A DNA stretch of 8,120 bases from Chloroflexota bacterium (GTDB taxonomy: Bacteria; Chloroflexota; Anaerolineae; Anaerolineales; Anaerolineaceae), in NCBI GenBank assembly GCA_012800995.1, contig JAAZIH010000014.1, positions 1-8,120 of the forward strand. Direction: 5' to 3'. Positions within the stretch are counted from its first letter, which is position 1, and each line of letters opens with the position of its first letter. A program made the translations under genes and the position numbers. Shown piece by piece: positions 5,747-8,120 of the stretch. The notes beneath the pieces were generated by a model, which saw only the letters and a program-made list of their open reading frames with translations, was not told the origin of the DNA and did not search any database.

Positions 5747-7598
5747 TGGCTTAAGCATGCAAAAATGCCCAAAATGTGGCAAGGAAAATCTGGCATACAT
5801 GACCCATTGTGTGCATTGCGGCACCGCGCTTGAGGCGATGTTCAGCTTTGATGGACAAATTGATCTGCCGGAAAACATGCCAGAAGAAGATGTGGCAACG
5901 CTACCTTTTATCCTTGAAGAAATGCAATCAGCACCGCAGTTGATTGAGGATGACACTACTGATAAAGACGAAGGCAATTCGGAAGCCCAAGAAACGGATT
6001 CCGACACACCAGAATGGCTTAAACGGGTTCGCAAGCGCGCGCAGGCTGAAGAGGACGCCACCGGCAGGCTGACCAAGAGCCTGAATACCATGCAAGAGCG
6101 GCTTGAAGATGACACAAAAAGTGATGCTGAAAGTCAATATCAGGTATGGTTGGATGATCTGCGCGAAAAAGCCGAGCTTAAAAAAGCCAAACAAGCTGAA
6201 CGCTTGAAACCCAGTCCAAAAGATGAGCAGGGCGTGCCCGAATGGCTGCGCCGTATACGCGCTTTACACCCTGAGGATGAAGGTGGCGAAGATTTTTTCA
6301 ATCCAGATGATGAGTGGACCGAAGAAGCGCTTGAAGAACTGCGCCGAAAAGGGCTGGGCGATGATTACGTTCCGCTTAAGGTCTTGGAAAATAAAGAGCC
6401 GGATGAAGCGCCCGAAGATGACGAAGACGAGCCAGATGAGCCGGACGAGCCGGAAATCGAGCACAACATCCCCGAAGATGACCTGGATTTAGAAAGTACT
6501 GACGTACCAAGGCAAGAAGAGGCGCAAGCAAAGCCATCCGAAAAGCCTTTGAGTGAAGAAACGGGCTTTGTGATTGTCGGAGACGTTAAATTAAACCCGG
6601 ATGAGGTCTTTGATACCCAGGTCACCGAAGTTTCGCCAAATGAAAGTGACGAGGGACTGCCAGCCATAGCCAAAAGAGCCCTGGACGCTGACCGCGAAGC
6701 CATTTTGCAGGATTTGGTAATCTTAAGAGGTCAACATGAAAAAGTCGCCCTCCTGAAAACCTTGTTGAGCGAGGAAGGGCGTCCTCTGCCGGGCAAGAAT
6801 GAGGAAAAAGTTCAGAAAAAGGATTATTCGCGCTTAATCATCGGCTTGGCGTTAATCATCATTTTGTTATTATCGATTATTTTCATTCCCAGGCATTCGA
6901 GTGCCAAAGCCACTGTCAGCGTACCGCAAGAACGTTTTAGCAGGCATCTCGACATGATAGACAAAGACGAAAAACTCTTGCTGGTGATGTCGTATTCCGC
7001 CGCCAGCGCGCCTGAGCTTGAAGCTCTCGCCGCGCCAGTTTTGAAGCAATTGGACAGTCAGGGTTTATCCTGGCAAGCGATTACCCTGCGTATGGATGGC
7101 GTATGGCTGGCAGAGAGCTTGTATCAGCAGGCCAAACTTGAAAACCACCCGGCACCGGTATATGTGCCCGGTGGGCAGTTCGCGATGCTTGATATGGCCT
7201 TAAATCCAAAGTCTGACGCGGAAGTGGACGCGAAAAAAGCGCCAAAGGAAGAAATACCAAATCTTGAAGATTTTGATTACGTTTTACTCCTGACCGATTC
7301 TTCTTTTACCGTTCGTGGCTGGCTTGAACAAGTCGCTCCCAATTATCCTTTTTTGAGCACATTGGCGATTATTAGTCAAAAAGAAGCCGTTGCTATTCAG
7401 CCCTATTTTGCCAGTGGTCAGATTCTGGCTTATTTGACCGGTGTGGGTGGGCTTAAAGAGATAAGCCTAACGGCTGGTATCAACCAAAGTGTTTATCATG
7501 TTGGTTTAATTTCTATGGTTTTATTATTGATTTTGGGCTTTTTGCTGAGACGGGTAAGCGACGAACAGCCAAAGACAGAAGACGGAGGGCAAGCATGA
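5736..7598 (+). CDS. Zinc-ribbon, acidic-linker, two-helix membrane protein of unknown function
   Basis: A 620-residue modular protein. Residues 9-30 form a zinc ribbon (CPKC...CVHC; Cys11, 14, 25, 28). Residues 40-360 are acidic, probably disordered, with three copies of a W-L/basic motif: PEWLKRVRKRA (92-102), VWLDDLREKA (137-146), PEWLRRIRALH (168-178); an especially acidic DE/P run is at 222-240. A membrane helix at 367-385 follows basic KKDYSR, then an outer domain of about 200 residues, and a second helix at 586-605 followed by RR. The inside-positive charges put both termini in the cytoplasm. The outer domain includes FDYVLLLTDSSFTVRGWLEQV (511-531) and EAVAIQPYFASGQILAYLTG (550-569), which I associate with hypothetical Anaerolineae proteins. 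Start could be 5736 or the next ATG at 5739. It overlaps both neighbours. Role unknown; scaffold or sensor is plausible. Confidence 0.85.
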   Translation: MMTDGLSMQKCPKCGKENLAYMTHCVHCGTALEAMFSFDGQIDLPENMPEEDVATLPFILEEMQSAPQLIEDDTTDKDEGNSEAQETDSDTPEWLKRVRKRAQAEEDATGRLTKSLNTMQERLEDDTKSDAESQYQVWLDDLREKAELKKAKQAERLKPSPKDEQGVPEWLRRIRALHPEDEGGEDFFNPDDEWTEEALEELRRKGLGDDYVPLKVLENKEPDEAPEDDEDEPDEPDEPEIEHNIPEDDLDLESTDVPRQEEAQAKPSEKPLSEETGFVIVGDVKLNPDEVFDTQVTEVSPNESDEGLPAIAKRALDADREAILQDLVILRGQHEKVALLKTLLSEEGRPLPGKNEEKVQKKDYSRLIIGLALIIILLLSIIFIPRHSSAKATVSVPQERFSRHLDMIDKDEKLLLVMSYSAASAPELEALAAPVLKQLDSQGLSWQAITLRMDGVWLAESLYQQAKLENHPAPVYVPGGQFAMLDMALNPKSDAEVDAKKAPKEEIPNLEDFDYVLLLTDSSFTVRGWLEQVAPNYPFLSTLAIISQKEAVAIQPYFASGQILAYLTGVGGLKEISLTAGINQSVYHVGLISMVLLLILGFLLRRVSDEQPKTEDGGQA

Positions 7599-8120
7599 GC
7601 CCATCCGATCTGATTTTAGGCATCGTCGGTCTGGCTTTAACGGTCATGGTTTTTAGTTACCTGATTAAAGACAATGTGTTTTTTGGCATCGCGCTTTACC
7701 TCTTAGTAGGTGTTAGTGCTGGTTTCGCGACGCTTTTAATCATCCGCTCGGTTATCTTACCCATGCTGATTAGACCCTTAATCCAAGTGGGCACGCAGGC
7801 TTTTTACCTGGCATTGGTGCCTTTGGTCTTGTCTGTTCTTTTGATTATGATGTTTTTCAAGCGCGGCAGTCGGCTGGGCAGGATTCCTCTGGCTTTTCTG
7901 ACAGGGGTGATGGCAGCCATGGCATTGATGGGCATCAGTCGGGGCACATTGGCGCCACAAATCCTGAGCATCTTTTACTGGTTTTCGCCTGGACTTGTGG
8001 CTGGATCGAGCACCATCCGCTGGTGGGGTCTGGTTGAAGCCATTGCCATTCTCATTGGCGTGGTGGCGGTGCTCTATTTCTTTAGAGAACGCCAGAATAA
8101 GATGAAACTGAAAGAAAGCA
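7595..8120 (+). CDS. Uncharacterised multi-helix membrane protein (3' partial)
   Basis: An open frame of 175 codons that runs off the right edge. The ATG overlaps the stop of the zinc-ribbon gene as ATGA and has an excellent GGAGG (7584-7588) 6 bases upstream, so it belongs to the same operon. About five membrane helices are seen (approximately residues 5-23, 30-56, 68-88, 97-113 and 144-163). YLIKDNVFFGIALYLLVGVSAG (22-43) recalls the KDNPxxRxAEHxxVGVSAG pattern of hypothetical membrane proteins found beside DUF6754-like genes (memory, unverified). The segment after residue 164 is strongly basic (RERQNKMKLKES) and may be near the C-terminus or lead to a cytoplasmic tail. No known function is visible. 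Confidence 0.85.
   Translation, partial: MSPSDLILGIVGLALTVMVFSYLIKDNVFFGIALYLLVGVSAGFATLLIIRSVILPMLIRPLIQVGTQAFYLALVPLVLSVLLIMMFFKRGSRLGRIPLAFLTGVMAAMALMGISRGTLAPQILSIFYWFSPGLVAGSSTIRWWGLVEAIAILIGVVAVLYFFRERQNKMKLKES

Noticed and set aside
6411..6465. Short GAx/GAGCC-rich tract (DEPDEPDEPE) as a tandem DNA repeat
   Set aside because: The repeat is at codon level within a low-complexity acidic linker and is too short and imperfect to be a separate repeat element.
6365..6703. Serine-rich minus-strand frame opposite the acidic linker
   Set aside because: It is the mirror of GAx/GAY-rich Asp/Glu codons on the plus strand, with no ribosome site or recognisable protein features.

Overview
The window looks like chromosomal DNA of a free-living bacterium, most likely of the phylum Chloroflexota (class Anaerolineae). 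This is inferred from gene style and remembered family resemblance, not from a search. The main clue is the right half: a run of membrane genes of unknown function whose motifs (a zinc-ribbon protein with repeated PEWLxRxR motifs; a small membrane protein ending in GVALGAILMGVRVLTGVERPY; a membrane protein with LLVGVSAGF) resemble hypothetical proteins I associate with Anaerolineae. No rRNA, tRNA, CRISPR array, transposase or phage gene is visible.

Layout. (1) 2-877, plus strand: the 3' part of an ABC importer permease of the ribose/branched-chain type, closed by a hairpin terminator at 918-941. (2) 1067-2662, minus strand: a TetR-family repressor followed by a membrane-anchored alpha/beta hydrolase. 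They share a promoter (TTGACA, 17 bp, TATACT) that carries two copies of a TTGAAC-N3-GTTCAA palindrome. (3) 2846-4077, plus strand: a PadR-family regulator overlapping a CPBP-family intramembrane protease by ATGA. Their promoter (TTGATA, 16 bp, TAGAAT) has its own palindrome inside the spacer. A strong hairpin at 4108-4142 follows. Regions 2 and 3 are two separate regulator-effector pairs set back to back on one 183-bp control region. (4) 4371-8120, plus strand: four tightly overlapping genes, the last running off the window. They encode a two-helix membrane protein resembling DUF6754, a six-helix membrane protein, a large protein with zinc ribbon, acidic linker and extracytoplasmic domain, and a further multi-helix membrane protein.

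How the genes may work together. The TetR and PadR pairs look like autoregulated, ligand- or stress-responsive modules: one controls a hydrolase, the other a membrane protease. The four-gene block is probably one transcript whose products form a membrane complex. Its function is unknown, and it is the best candidate here for an undescribed system. Two genes touch the window edges and are incomplete. Two predicted starts had to be moved downstream of the longest possible start because of Shine-Dalgarno and promoter positions.
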